Made by a program: the position numbers and the translations under genes. The notes beneath the pieces were generated by a model. That model ran no database searches. It had not been told where the DNA came from and saw nothing but the letters and a program-made list of their open reading frames with translations. Below, in pieces: positions 1 through 9,147 of a stretch of DNA of 64,000 bases; within the stretch, counting starts at the first letter, position 1; every line of letters starts with the position of its first letter. The stretch is from Rebecca billardiae RCC1528 (lineage: Eukaryota > Haptophyta), in the NCBI GenBank assembly GCA_965240325.2, contig OZ251228.1, positions 1,922,001-1,986,000 on the forward strand. Direction: 5' to 3'.

Positions 1-811
1 ACGCGGCGGTGGATCTTGACGACCTGATGACCGAATTGGCGCCGGCGGTCGGTGGCGAGCGACGACGAGCCGCTGATGCGCCTGACAGCTGACATGACGC
101 TGAGTGACACTGACGGGTATGAGCGCGAGAGGTTGCTGACGATGCGTGTATACAAACACGGTGTATGTAGTCGTATGCCCCGGCGGCGAAGGTCTGACAG
201 CAGCAGCATAGTAACACTACATATGCGCCCAGCAGTCAGCACACAGATCGTCAATCAGCAATCAGACATCGTCAATCTCTTACCAGCCCGCAGCCTGCGA
301 AATCCGCCATTTTGGCCGGTTTTGCTCGAAACATCCACACCTTGACACCGGTGGGAGAACGAGCCTGTTGCAGGTGCCGAACCCGTGTTTGCCGCCGAGC
401 ACGTCCGCGCACGCCGGCAAGCGAGCGTTGCGCATCCACGCCAAACACATGCGCACCAGGCAGACGCGAGAACTCGCCCTTAAAAGCCCTCCTGCGCGCG
501 CGCGCGCGCGTTGCGGCGCGGCGGGCGGGCGGGCGTGATGCGTTGCACGCAAAGCAGATGGTGCCTGCGCGCGGCGAGGGCGGCGAGGGAGGGCGGGAGC
601 GCGCGCGAATGAGGCCGGTAGGTGTCCTGACCCGCGCCCGCAGCGCGCGCGCACCCGCAGCGGCCGTATGTGAGCGAACGAGCGCGCCGCGCGTGGCCGC
701 CATCGTGTCGCTGTGCGGTTGGGGGCGCCGCCCGTGGGTTTGTGGGATAAGCCCGGGGCACCTCACTCGCCTGAAACTCCAGGGAGCGTCTGCGCACAAG
801 GCTCGCGCTAG
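1..811. other. Upstream flank, no supported gene
   Basis: No gene can be supported here. The stretch from about 480 to 720 is extremely GC-rich with runs of alternating CG, so long open frames exist on both strands by chance. The minus-strand frame that runs through the downstream repeat array is a shadow of the repeats. The promoter and any 5' exon of the EsV-1-7 repeat gene would lie here, but no splice donor or TATA-like box stands out. Confidence 0.5.
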
Positions 812-910
812 CCGGCCAGGTCGATCACACCGGCTGCACCAAGGGGCCTTCATTCGGCAAAGCCGGGCGACGCGCGCGCCAGCCGGTGCGCTACGCACAA
901 GCTGGTCGGC
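812..910 (+). pseudogene. Degenerate, frameshifted first EsV-1-7 repeat
   Basis: This segment matches the 114-base repeat unit of the adjacent gene, including the conserved stretch encoding H-T-G-C-T-K-G-P-S-F-G. The first cysteine codon is replaced (GTC GAT CAC instead of TGT GAT CAC). One extra base after the GGC codon of the S-F-G motif puts the unit one frame out of step with the open frame that starts at 911. It is either a decayed tenth repeat or the 3' part of an exon mis-joined by repeat recombination. A sequencing error in the extra A of GGCAAAGCC would restore the frame. Confidence 0.6.
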
Positions 911-2347
911 ATGGTCGACGTAACGAGCCCCAAGTGTGATCACACCGGCTGCACCAAGCGGCCTTCGTTCGGCATGCCGGGCGACGCGCGCGCCAGCCGG
1001 TGCGCTACGCACAAGCTGGCCGGCATGGCCGACGTGAAGAACCCCAAGTGTGATCACGCGGGCTGCACCAAGGGGCCTTCTTTCGGCATGCCGGGCGACG
1101 CGCGCGCCAGCCGGTGCGCCACGCACCAGCTGGCCGGCATGGTCAACGTGGTGAGCCCCATGTGTGATCACACCGGCTGCACCAAGTGGCCTTCGTTCGG
1201 CATGCCGGGCGACGCGCGCGCCAGCCGGTGCGCCACGCACAAGCTGGCCGGCATGGTCAACGTGGTGAGCCCCACGTGTGATCACACCGGCTGCACCAAG
1301 GGGCCTTCGTTCGGCATGCCAGGCGACGCGCGCGCCAGCCGGTGCGCTACGCACAAGCTGGCCGGCATGGTCGACATCAAGAACCCCAAGTGTGATCACG
1401 CGGGCTGCACCAAGCAGCCTTCGTTCGGCATGCCGGGCGACGCGCGCGCCAGCCGGTGCACTACGCACAAGCTGGCCGGCATGGTGGACGTGAGGAGCCC
1501 CACGTGTGATCACACCGGCTGCACCAAGGGGCCTTCGTTCGGCATGCCGGGCGACGCGCGCGCCAGCCGGTGCGCTACGCACAAGCTGGCCGGCATGGTC
1601 GACGTGAAGAACCCCAAGTGTGATCACGCGGGCTGCACCACGCGGCCGTACTTCGGCATGCCGGGCGATACGCGCCCCAGCCGGTGCGCTACGCACAAGC
1701 TGGCCGGCATGGTGGACGTGGTGCACCCCAAGTGCGGTGAGGCCGGCTGTACCACACGGCCTTCGTTCGCCATGCCGGGCGTAGCGCGCGCCAGCCGATG
1801 CGCTACGCACAAGCTGGCCGGCATGGTCGACGTGAAGAGCCCCACGTGTGATCACGCGGGCTGCACCACACGGCCTTCGTTCGGCATGCTGGGCGACGCG
1901 CGCGCCAGCCGGTGCGGTACGCACAAGCTGGCAGGCATGCTTCCGCTGTCACGTGGCAACAGCAGCGTTCACGTGGCCAAGAGCTCGGCCTCCATGCACT
2001 CCCAGATCGGTTCCAGCAAACGTCCCCGGGCACAGCACTGCGTTGCCGATGGGCCTGCACGTGCTCTGCGCGCAAGGCCCAGCATTGCCCTGCTGCCTGC
2101 CAATGCAACAGGCTGGCCACAAGGCGAGGCGACTGTGTCTCCAATGCTGCTACCCATTGTAATGGGCGAAGAATTCATCCCCTCTGGCTCGATGCAGCCG
2201 CAGGTCGTGGGTCACCTTCAGACTCAGGATCATCCAATGGCATCCGTGTCGGCGGTGCTCCCGCCAGAGGCGCCAGAGCTCCCTGTGGTTACTGTGGGTC
2301 AGATCGACTACTACCACGCGCCGCTGGTCAGCAGATTGACGAACTGA
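911..2347 (+). CDS. EsV-1-7 cysteine-rich repeat protein (IMM-like)
   Basis: The protein has 478 residues. Residues 1-342 are nine head-to-tail copies of a 38-residue unit with spacing C-X4-C-X16-C-X2-H and exactly 12 residues to the next cysteine. That is the EsV-1-7 motif, named after an Ectocarpus virus protein and carried by the brown algal developmental regulator IMMEDIATE UPRIGHT. The motif is presumed to bind zinc; the biochemical role of the family is not established. Units differ mainly at the variable residues before the first Cys and after Thr-Lys. Unit 8 has CGEAGC in place of CDHTGC but keeps all Cys and His. The tail (343-478) is Pro/Ala/Val-rich, has no recognised domain, and lies in the tandemly duplicated 3' region. 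No signal peptide or membrane segment is visible. The ATG at 911 sits at a repeat boundary, so the true N-terminus may lie upstream behind the frameshifted repeat. Confidence 0.8.
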   Translation: MVDVTSPKCDHTGCTKRPSFGMPGDARASRCATHKLAGMADVKNPKCDHAGCTKGPSFGMPGDARASRCATHQLAGMVNVVSPMCDHTGCTKWPSFGMPGDARASRCATHKLAGMVNVVSPTCDHTGCTKGPSFGMPGDARASRCATHKLAGMVDIKNPKCDHAGCTKQPSFGMPGDARASRCTTHKLAGMVDVRSPTCDHTGCTKGPSFGMPGDARASRCATHKLAGMVDVKNPKCDHAGCTTRPYFGMPGDTRPSRCATHKLAGMVDVVHPKCGEAGCTTRPSFAMPGVARASRCATHKLAGMVDVKSPTCDHAGCTTRPSFGMLGDARASRCGTHKLAGMLPLSRGNSSVHVAKSSASMHSQIGSSKRPRAQHCVADGPARALRARPSIALLPANATGWPQGEATVSPMLLPIVMGEEFIPSGSMQPQVVGHLQTQDHPMASVSAVLPPEAPELPVVTVGQIDYYHAPLVSRLTN

Positions 2348-3142
2348 TGATGACGATTGCTGACGACATCTATCTGAAAGTATAAGCAGTACGGAGTCTG
2401 TTCAGTTGATCAATGTAGACGGTTACGCTACGAAGACTCTGTAGAGTACGTAGTACAGGCAATCATTGCAGGCAATAATAATATATTTATAAGCGGACGA
2501 GCTGCTGCTGTCATCACGATAAGATTAATTATAAGAAACTCAGAGACAGATAAATCATAAATTGCCAACTGCCCGACTGGCGGGGCTTGCGGCTTGCCCG
2601 ATGCTATCTGATGCGGATCATCTGGCCTAGAAATTCTGAGACTACCGATTGGCTGGTTCGCTATACGCATAGTCACGTACTAAGAAACCAGGACTCTACG
2701 TCACGTCGCGGCTGGCAAGTGGTCCGCCGAGGCGCAGTCGGCAGTGCGCAGCCCGTGGGACGCGGCGCGCGACCGGACTACGAGTACAGGCCAATAATAA
2801 GTCCCGACTTCTCCTGATGACTGACTCCTGGCCAGTGCACCGCAGTATCCATGCAACATCATGCCAGATTTGCTCCAAAATGGCCCAAAATGTTTCTTCG
2901 GCCTCGCCGGCCGGGCCTAAAGACTCAAGCGGGGGGCTCTGCCCCCCTGCGCCGCCCCCCGCGCCTGCGCAGCGGGCGGACCTAGCTAAGAAACTGAGAC
3001 TCCGTAGGCGCTCGGGCTACCGAACGGCTAAGAAACCGAGACTAGCCGTGAGATCTCTGATGACTTCTTATTGCCCGCGATTGCCTGTACAGTGCTAAGA
3101 CTGGTAGACTTTCGTCGCTACTTGACTCAGCTCTCTGCTACG

Positions 3143-3196
<54 letters not shown>

Positions 3197-3253
3197 TAAT
3201 TATAACTGCTTGCTATATATATAACTTAATTATAACTGCTTGCTATGTGCCCT
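2093..3253. repeat. Tandem duplication, copy 1 (about 1.16 kb)
   Basis: This block recurs immediately downstream at an offset of 1159-1161 bases with almost no differences. The visible ones are a 2-base deletion near 3552 and a shorter TA run in copy 2. Copy 1 begins inside the EsV-1-7 gene tail and ends after a (TA)n tract at 3145-3194 and the TGTGCCCT junction. Because copy 2 starts at the CTGCCTGCCAATG point of the gene, it carries a second, promoterless copy of the last 85 codons. Confidence 0.95.
3145..3194. repeat. (TA)n microsatellite
   Basis: An uninterrupted TA dinucleotide run of about 50 bases. It recurs at 4304-4347 as part of the tandem duplication and is the main length difference between the two copies. 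Confidence 0.95.
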
Positions 3254-4301
3254 CTGCCTGCCAATGCAACAGGCTGGCCACAAGGCGAGGCGACTGTGTC
3301 TCCAATGCTGCTACCCATTGTAATGGGCGAAGAATTCATCCCCTCTGGCTCGATGCAGCCGCAGGTCGTGGGTCACCTTCAGACTCAGGATCATCCAATG
3401 GCATCCGTGTCGGCGGTGCTCCCGCCAGAGGCGCCAGAGCTCCCTGTGGTTACTGTGGGTCAGATCGACTACTACCACGCGCCGCTGGTCAGCAGATTGA
3501 CGAACTGATGATGACGATTGCTGACGACATCTATCTGAAAGTATAAGCAGTAGAGTCTGTTCAGTTGATCAATGTAGACGGTTACGCTACGAAGACTCTG
3601 TAGAGTACGTAGTACAGGCAATCATTGCAGGCAATAATAATATATTTATAAGCGGACGAGCTGCTGCTGTCATCACGATAAGATTAATTATAAGAAACTC
3701 AGAGACAGATAAATCATAAATTGCCAACTGCCCGACTGGCGGGGCTTGCGGCTTGCCCGATGCTATCTGATGCGGATCATCTGGCCTAGAAATTCTGAGA
3801 CTACCGATTGGCTGGTTCGCTATACGCATAGTCACGTACTAAGAAACCAGGACTCTACGTCACGTCGCGGCTGGCAAGTGGTCCGCCGAGGCGCAGTCGG
3901 CAGTGCGCAGCCCGTGGGACGCGGCGCGCGACCGGACTACGAGTACAGGCCAATAATAAGTCCCGACTTCTCCTGATGACTGACTCCTGGCCAGTGCACC
4001 GCAGTATCCATGCAACATCATGCCAGATTTGCTCCAAAATGGCCCAAAATGTTTCTTCGGCCTCGCCGGCCGGGCCTAAAGACTCAAGCGGGGGGCTCTG
4101 CCCCCCTGCGCCGCCCCCCGCGCCTGCGCAGCGGGCGGACCTAGCTAAGAAACTGAGACTCCGTAGGCGCTCGGGCTACCGAACGGCTAAGAAACCGAGA
4201 CTAGCCGTGAGATCTCTGATGACTTCTTATTGCCCGCGATTGCCTGTACAGTGCTAAGACTGGTAGACTTTCGTCGCTACTTGACTCAGCTCTCTGCTAC
4301 G

Positions 4302-4349
<48 letters not shown>

Positions 4350-4406
4350 TAATTATAACTGCTTGCTATATATATAACTTAATTATAACTGCTTGCTATG
4401 TGCCCT
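3254..4406. repeat. Tandem duplication, copy 2 with 3' gene fragment
   Basis: This is the second copy of the preceding block. It includes an open frame to 3508 identical to the C-terminal 85 residues of the EsV-1-7 repeat protein, but with no cysteine repeats and no evident promoter, so it is a gene fragment. The (TA)n tract lies at 4304-4347. The GCCCTCTG junction sequence closes both copies, which suggests slippage or unequal exchange using short homology. Confidence 0.95.
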
Positions 4407-4409
4407 CTG

Positions 4410-5074
4410 TGAAATATACCGCAGTCTATCCGATTATATCCGTAACGAATGATTAAGCTAGCGCCGCAGCTGATTATATTACTTCTTAAATAATGGCCCG
4501 CGGTACAGGGCGGAGCGCGTAGCGTGGAGCCCCGCCGGGGGCCCTCACTACGTTGTCAAAAAGATCTTTTGATCAAAGAAAGGGGGACGGGGGACGATTT
4601 TCAGGGCTGTTGGAGGGTGAGTTTTCGATTAACGGCCCGATGTCGTGCGTCCCCAAGCGCATCAACGCGTTCCGCATGCCGAGCCGGTTCGCGTGCGCGT
4701 CCAGGAATCAGGATTTCTGATCCGATGTCTTGCGCGACCAGAGTGCGCGCGCGCCCGCGCCCCCGCGTTTGACTGCGGTCGAGGGTTCACGACCCACTGG
4801 TCATCGCGGGGAACGATCGCCGGACCGCCCAGTGGTTCCGGAGTGGATCACTGTTGTCTGTTGCTGGGCGGAGTCCGGCCCCGGGCATTATACAATAATA
4901 ACATTAATATGGCGCAGATATTCGTATACTGACAACGTGACGGCCTTCGAGCTTTATTCTGATTACTCACGTCCGGGCGCGCCTATTTCGGCAATCGCGT
5001 CTTGTCGGAATAGACAGCAATGTACGGAGTGTACCCCTCAACCCTCATATATATATATATATGTGCGGCCGTCA
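4410..5074. other. Intergenic, no gene seen
   Basis: AT-rich start, then a mixed-composition stretch with short overlapping open frames and no recognisable protein. It contains a short TA run near 5048-5062. It separates the duplicated block from the 3' end of the minus-strand GDSL hydrolase. Confidence 0.5.
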
Positions 5075-6310
5075 TCACGCCGCGGCGCGCAATGCCAGCA
5101 GCTGCGGCCGCAGGCAGCGCAGCAGCCGGCGGTGGCCCTCCCCATTTGGGTGCAGCGCGTCAGGCATCAGCTCGCGGGCGACGATCGGGTCTTGCCACTC
5201 ACGCGCGTCCTCGCCTGAGCCGCGCGCTTCGGCGCTCCCGCTGAACCGCCGGCGCTGCCGCTTGGCGACGAAGCTCCACGACGGGAAGAGCATCCGCTCG
5301 CCGTTGGGCGCGGCGCGTCGGAAGATGTGACCGCAGCTGGCGAGCGCAATGCGCCCGCCGTGCTGCGGCGGTGCGCTGACGGCGTCGGCAGCGGCGTCGG
5401 CGCGCATGGCCACGCTGAGCTCGGCAACCACGCGCGCCAGCCCGCGGTTCGTCTCCTCCAGCACCGCCTCGAACGAGCGCATCGGCCGGCCGCCCTCGTC
5501 GCAGCGCGGAGGGCAGATGCGCTTCAGCACCGGTCTGTCATTGCGCGGCAGCAGGCTGTTCACCAGGACGGAGGCGCGGCTGTTGTGCAGCAGCCAGCTC
5601 GCGACGGCGCGCACGCCGGCAATCGTCTCGTTCGCCGTGTGCCCCTGCCCGATGTTGTTCGTGCCGATGTGCAGGTTCACCACCGCGCGCGCGCGCCGCA
5701 GGCCGGGTGGCAGCTCTCCGTTCTGCAGCCGCCACAGCAGGTGCTGTGTCTGGTCGCCCGAGATGGCGAGGACGAGGGAGTGCGCGAACTCGGACGGGTC
5801 GAAGGCCGCCTGCAGCGCCTCGGGGGCGCCCTCGCACCGCGCGGCGGGCTGCCCCAGCTTCGTGCCCACGTAGCTCTCCGTGATCGAGTCCCCAATCATG
5901 AGCAGCGCACACGGCGGCTCGGCAGCCGGACCGACAGCGCTCTTCTCGTGGAGCCGGTGCTCGGCGGCGGTCAGCTCGGCTTCGGCCTGACGCGCTAAGC
6001 GGATGTTGCGCCGGTGGGTCTGCCACCACGACAGGCAGAGGCCGCGCGTGTTCACCGTCACGTGCGTGCGCGGCGTTGGCGCCGTGGCGCGCTCGTGGCA
6101 CTCGCCCTGCGAGGTGCACATGCGCACGTGCTTGTCGAATGGGCCGAGCGCGGCGCACGCGCGGTCCAGGTCCTCGTCATGCTGGGACGAAGCAACGGCG
6201 AGGGAGGCATTCGTCGGCGCCGCCGCGCCGAGCGCCAACGCGCCGACGACCGCCAGGCCGAGCAGGTGGGTGCACCTGCGCCGCGCGCCACGTGCAGCGT
6301 CCGCCATCAT
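5075..6310 (-). CDS. Secreted SGNH/GDSL-type hydrolase
   Basis: A single-exon gene of 411 residues from the ATG at 6310; another ATG lies 15 codons upstream at 6355. The chosen start gives a good signal peptide: Arg-rich n-region, then LLGLAVVGALALGAAAP. The SGNH blocks are in order. GDS is followed by ITES (Ser about 142), LHIGTNN gives the block III Gly and Asn, and DALHPN gives catalytic Asp about 384 and His about 387. A Cys-containing stretch with N-terminal CTSQGEC probably forms disulphides. The enzyme is expected to act on ester or acetyl groups of lipids or carbohydrates outside the cell or in the secretory pathway. The substrate cannot be read from the sequence. Between blocks III and V there is a Ser/Arg-rich insertion unlike compact bacterial members. 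Confidence 0.85.
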   Translation of the reverse strand: MMADAARGARRRCTHLLGLAVVGALALGAAAPTNASLAVASSQHDEDLDRACAALGPFDKHVRMCTSQGECHERATAPTPRTHVTVNTRGLCLSWWQTHRRNIRLARQAEAELTAAEHRLHEKSAVGPAAEPPCALLMIGDSITESYVGTKLGQPAARCEGAPEALQAAFDPSEFAHSLVLAISGDQTQHLLWRLQNGELPPGLRRARAVVNLHIGTNNIGQGHTANETIAGVRAVASWLLHNSRASVLVNSLLPRNDRPVLKRICPPRCDEGGRPMRSFEAVLEETNRGLARVVAELSVAMRADAAADAVSAPPQHGGRIALASCGHIFRRAAPNGERMLFPSWSFVAKRQRRRFSGSAEARGSGEDAREWQDPIVARELMPDALHPNGEGHRRLLRCLRPQLLALRAAA

Positions 6311-6370
6311 GCGCGAATGATGAGCAATCTTATTCGTCAGCACATAGATGAGCATCTAGGCCGTTATGGC

Positions 6371-7915
6371 GGGGGCCGCCGTAGGTCCGCCCCTTGTAGT
6401 GCCCGGGAAAAAGATAAGAAAAAGAAAAATAAAAAAGAAAATCGCCTCACAGAGAAAAGAAAATCGCTTCGCTCACTACCGGGCGCCCTCGCAGCTCCCA
6501 CTGGGGACGCTCGGCCGAAAAAGAGTTAGCGGATGGCGCGGAGCGCGTGGGCCGCGCGCGCCAAATCCAACGCCGGCGCGGACATCGCGCGATGATTCCC
6601 TAGACGGGTTTTCGCCCGATTCGCGATTGCTGCCCTCGTCGTCTCGCGTGCAGGTCGAACGGGGGCTAAATCGACGCGTTTGGAGCGGTACGCTCGGCGC
6701 GTCGACACGATCGTGAGACCTGGGGCGATCCTCGCCCGACGTGCACGTCGAAAGCTCGCACCGGCCATAGCATCATGCGCTGCGCACGATGACCGCCTCG
6801 CGCGATCCACCGTCGCGCGTCGGGCTCGGTGCGAGAAAGCCCTCATCACGAGGCGTCTCGCGGGCGGGAAGCGCCATCGCACGCGACGCAAGATTCGGCG
6901 CGGCCTTCTGAACTCGATCGCCGGAATCCGCGCACCGGACTTTATAGGTGAGCCCACGTCCCGACGTCCGGCCTGCATGGCGTCGACGGTGACCAATGCG
7001 ACGGAAGCGCAGCGCCAACGGCGTACGACGCGCAGCGGACGCACCTCCCGGGTCTGTCGCCGTGGCAGCAACCGCGTCATCGCGAGTTGGCGACCCTCGC
7101 CGCAGCGCGACACAGACAAGCCCGTGATGCCATCCGCAGAGAGATGAAACGTCGAGCATGCAACATCGCCGCGCCATGGCCTCGTCCATGGCGCAGGCGC
7201 TGCGGGACGAGGCGGAAGTCGTCACGCCGGTGACGAATGCGCTGCGATTCGTGTGCTCGCGTGAGCAGCGCTTGCCCACTCTCGATCGCGAGTGGCACAC
7301 GCTGTCGCTGTGCGCGCGCGCGCGCACAACCAACAGCTCCTCGTGCCGCCGAGCACGCGAGCGCCAGACCTGTCGAAGATGCGAAGAGCGACGACCGCGT
7401 AAACGTCAACGCGCTCGTGCTCAGCGTGGCGGCCGTGTACGACGTCAACGCGACCTGCGCCGAGCCCATCATGCCTGGAGCGGACACCGGCAAGCATCCT
7501 CGCGACGACCGCTCTCGGCTGGCGGCAGGAGGACATGCACATGATCTACTCTGGCGGCTTCGTCGGCGGCGAGGCGCTCGATTACGCCATCGCGGTCGAC
7601 ATGCGGCACATACAGCGCGTACCCGCGCTCGCGCGGAGCAACGGGCTACCCGCCCCGCCCCGCGTGCTGCACATTCCCTCGTGGGTGTGGGCCTCGCTGA
7701 TGCGTATACAGTACTCTAAGAGCCCGACAGACCGTGAAACGTGTGTACATCACGTCGGGGAGCCAACTTCACGTGTCACTGGTCCTTGCACTCGACTGTC
7801 CGTCACCCACGGCCACGAGCGAATGTGGAAAGACGCGAACCCGCAAAGGATACATTGCGACAGCACTGGCACGGCCCGCCGACCCCCCGCCCGCCAGGGC
7901 ACAGTTTTTATTCAG
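6371..7915. mobile_element. Decayed dispersed element, copy A
   Basis: This segment matches the reverse complement of 52345-53885 over its whole length, with scattered substitutions and small indels. One end begins GGCCGCCGTAGGTCCGCCCC and is followed by an A/G-rich tract; the other ends near CAGGGCACAGTTTTTATT. Plus-strand coding traces survive in three frames between about 7070 and 7700: an ALRDEAEVVTPVTNALRF segment, then VNVNALVLSVAAVYDVN, then an IYSGGFVGGEALDYAIAV segment ending HIPSWV. They are broken by frameshifts and stops. No transposase, integrase or RT motif was recognised, so the class is unknown. It may be a mobile element or a segmental copy of a dead gene. Confidence 0.7.
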
Positions 7916-9147
7916 GGCCTGAGAACTAGGAAGTAGATATTGTAGATGAAAAGTATCGTCCGTGTTTCAGGGTCGGTCTTCCGAGCCCCCCCACGCTTTT
8001 TCCCCAGCCCGAGCCCGAACATTGTTGTATGAGGACCTATTGCGAACGCGGGGGCGTGGAGGCCTCCCCAGGATGACGAAACTTGGCCGGGACCAAGTGT
8101 TGTTGGAAATCCAAACAACACTTGGTCCCGGCCAAATTTCGTCACATACTATCTCGTCCCGAAAGATCGCAGGACGGAAGCTTCTGTGACTTCCAACATC
8201 GGCCCACGAGAGGGTCGAGAGCATGCCGTGCGTGCGTGCGGCGGTCGGCGGAGACAAGTACGACCGGCGCGTTCGCGCGCGCGCTCGTATGCTCGGCGGC
8301 GGTGGTGTTGAGGCTGGCCAGTCACGTGTGACGCCTGGCTGCGCTCGCGTGCTTGAGCGCAGCTTGTGCGGCGCAAGCCTCCGTTGTGTGATCTGACGTG
8401 CGCAGAATGCACTCGTCGCGCCTTGCGCCCGGAGCGTTTGAATTCGTAGAAGATTTCGACTCAGCCACGATGCAAACGGTCGTGCGTGTCTCCAGAAGAC
8501 ACTTACGAGCAGGGCTCGACCGTGGCATGCCCACCATCTCCTCATATCATCTCGCTTAGCTGTCTGCGCACACGCGACCAGCTCCACCGTGCTCGGCTGT
8601 CGGCGCCCGCTTGCGCGGTCGGTCGGTGGGACACCTGGTTGCCTACATTGCACACACGAGCTTCTCTTTGCAGATCAAGTGTGCGTTGGCGCTCTGACTG
8701 CCGCCCCTCGCCGACATCATGCGCACGAGAAGGGCCTGCACGTGCACGACAGGGACGCTAGGGTCGCGGGCTGCCCTCGCTGCTTCTCCTAGGCTCCCTT
8801 GGACGAGCAGGTGCCGATCCTCCCGCAATCTCAATAGCTACCGGCGCAACTCCAAAACGGAAAGGAAATGCTCGCAAGAACGCCCGCGGCCCCTCGTTTT
8901 GAGCCCGAACATTTTTGTAAGCCACCCTAGACAAATGCTTCAGGACAGATACCCGTCTGGGCGAGCTTGCGGGGGCTCGGAAGAACGACCCTCAGGCCGC
9001 GCAGGCACCGCCAACCGGCGCGAGCGCGCTCCTCAGCCTGCTGGGCAGGCGTGAGTCCCGGTGAACGGCGAACTCGATCGTCGGAAGCAGCGGAAGTCTC
9101 GATCGCGCCTTTCTCCAGTCACTCCGCCGTCACGAGCGACGGCTGCG
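7916..9147. other. Non-coding flank between decayed element and isochorismatase gene
   Basis: No gene is supported. The stretch contains the hairpin described separately and two short related segments around the string GAGCCCGAACATT (near 8010 and 8900), each followed by a T-rich run and TGTA. Upstream of 9148 lies an open extension without an in-frame ATG, presumably the 5' leader of the isochorismatase-type gene. Confidence 0.45.
8074..8144. repeat. 71-base near-perfect hairpin
   Basis: The left arm TGACGAAACTTGGCCGGG and onward pairs with the right arm ending CCCGGCCAAATTTCGTCA. Arms are about 33 bases with one mismatch and a one-base slip, around a 5-base loop (GAAAT). It could be a very small foldback element or the fused terminal repeats of a MITE. 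No clear target duplication was seen at the edges. Confidence 0.9.

Noticed and set aside
272-1924. 550-codon open frame on the minus strand across the repeat array
   Set aside because: It is the antisense of the EsV-1-7 repeats; its repetitive Arg/Ala/His sequence has no family spacing and the plus frame carries the conserved Cys/His pattern.
5020-5330. Plus-strand frames crossing the end of the GDSL hydrolase gene
   Set aside because: They are antisense to the hydrolase and have no protein features.
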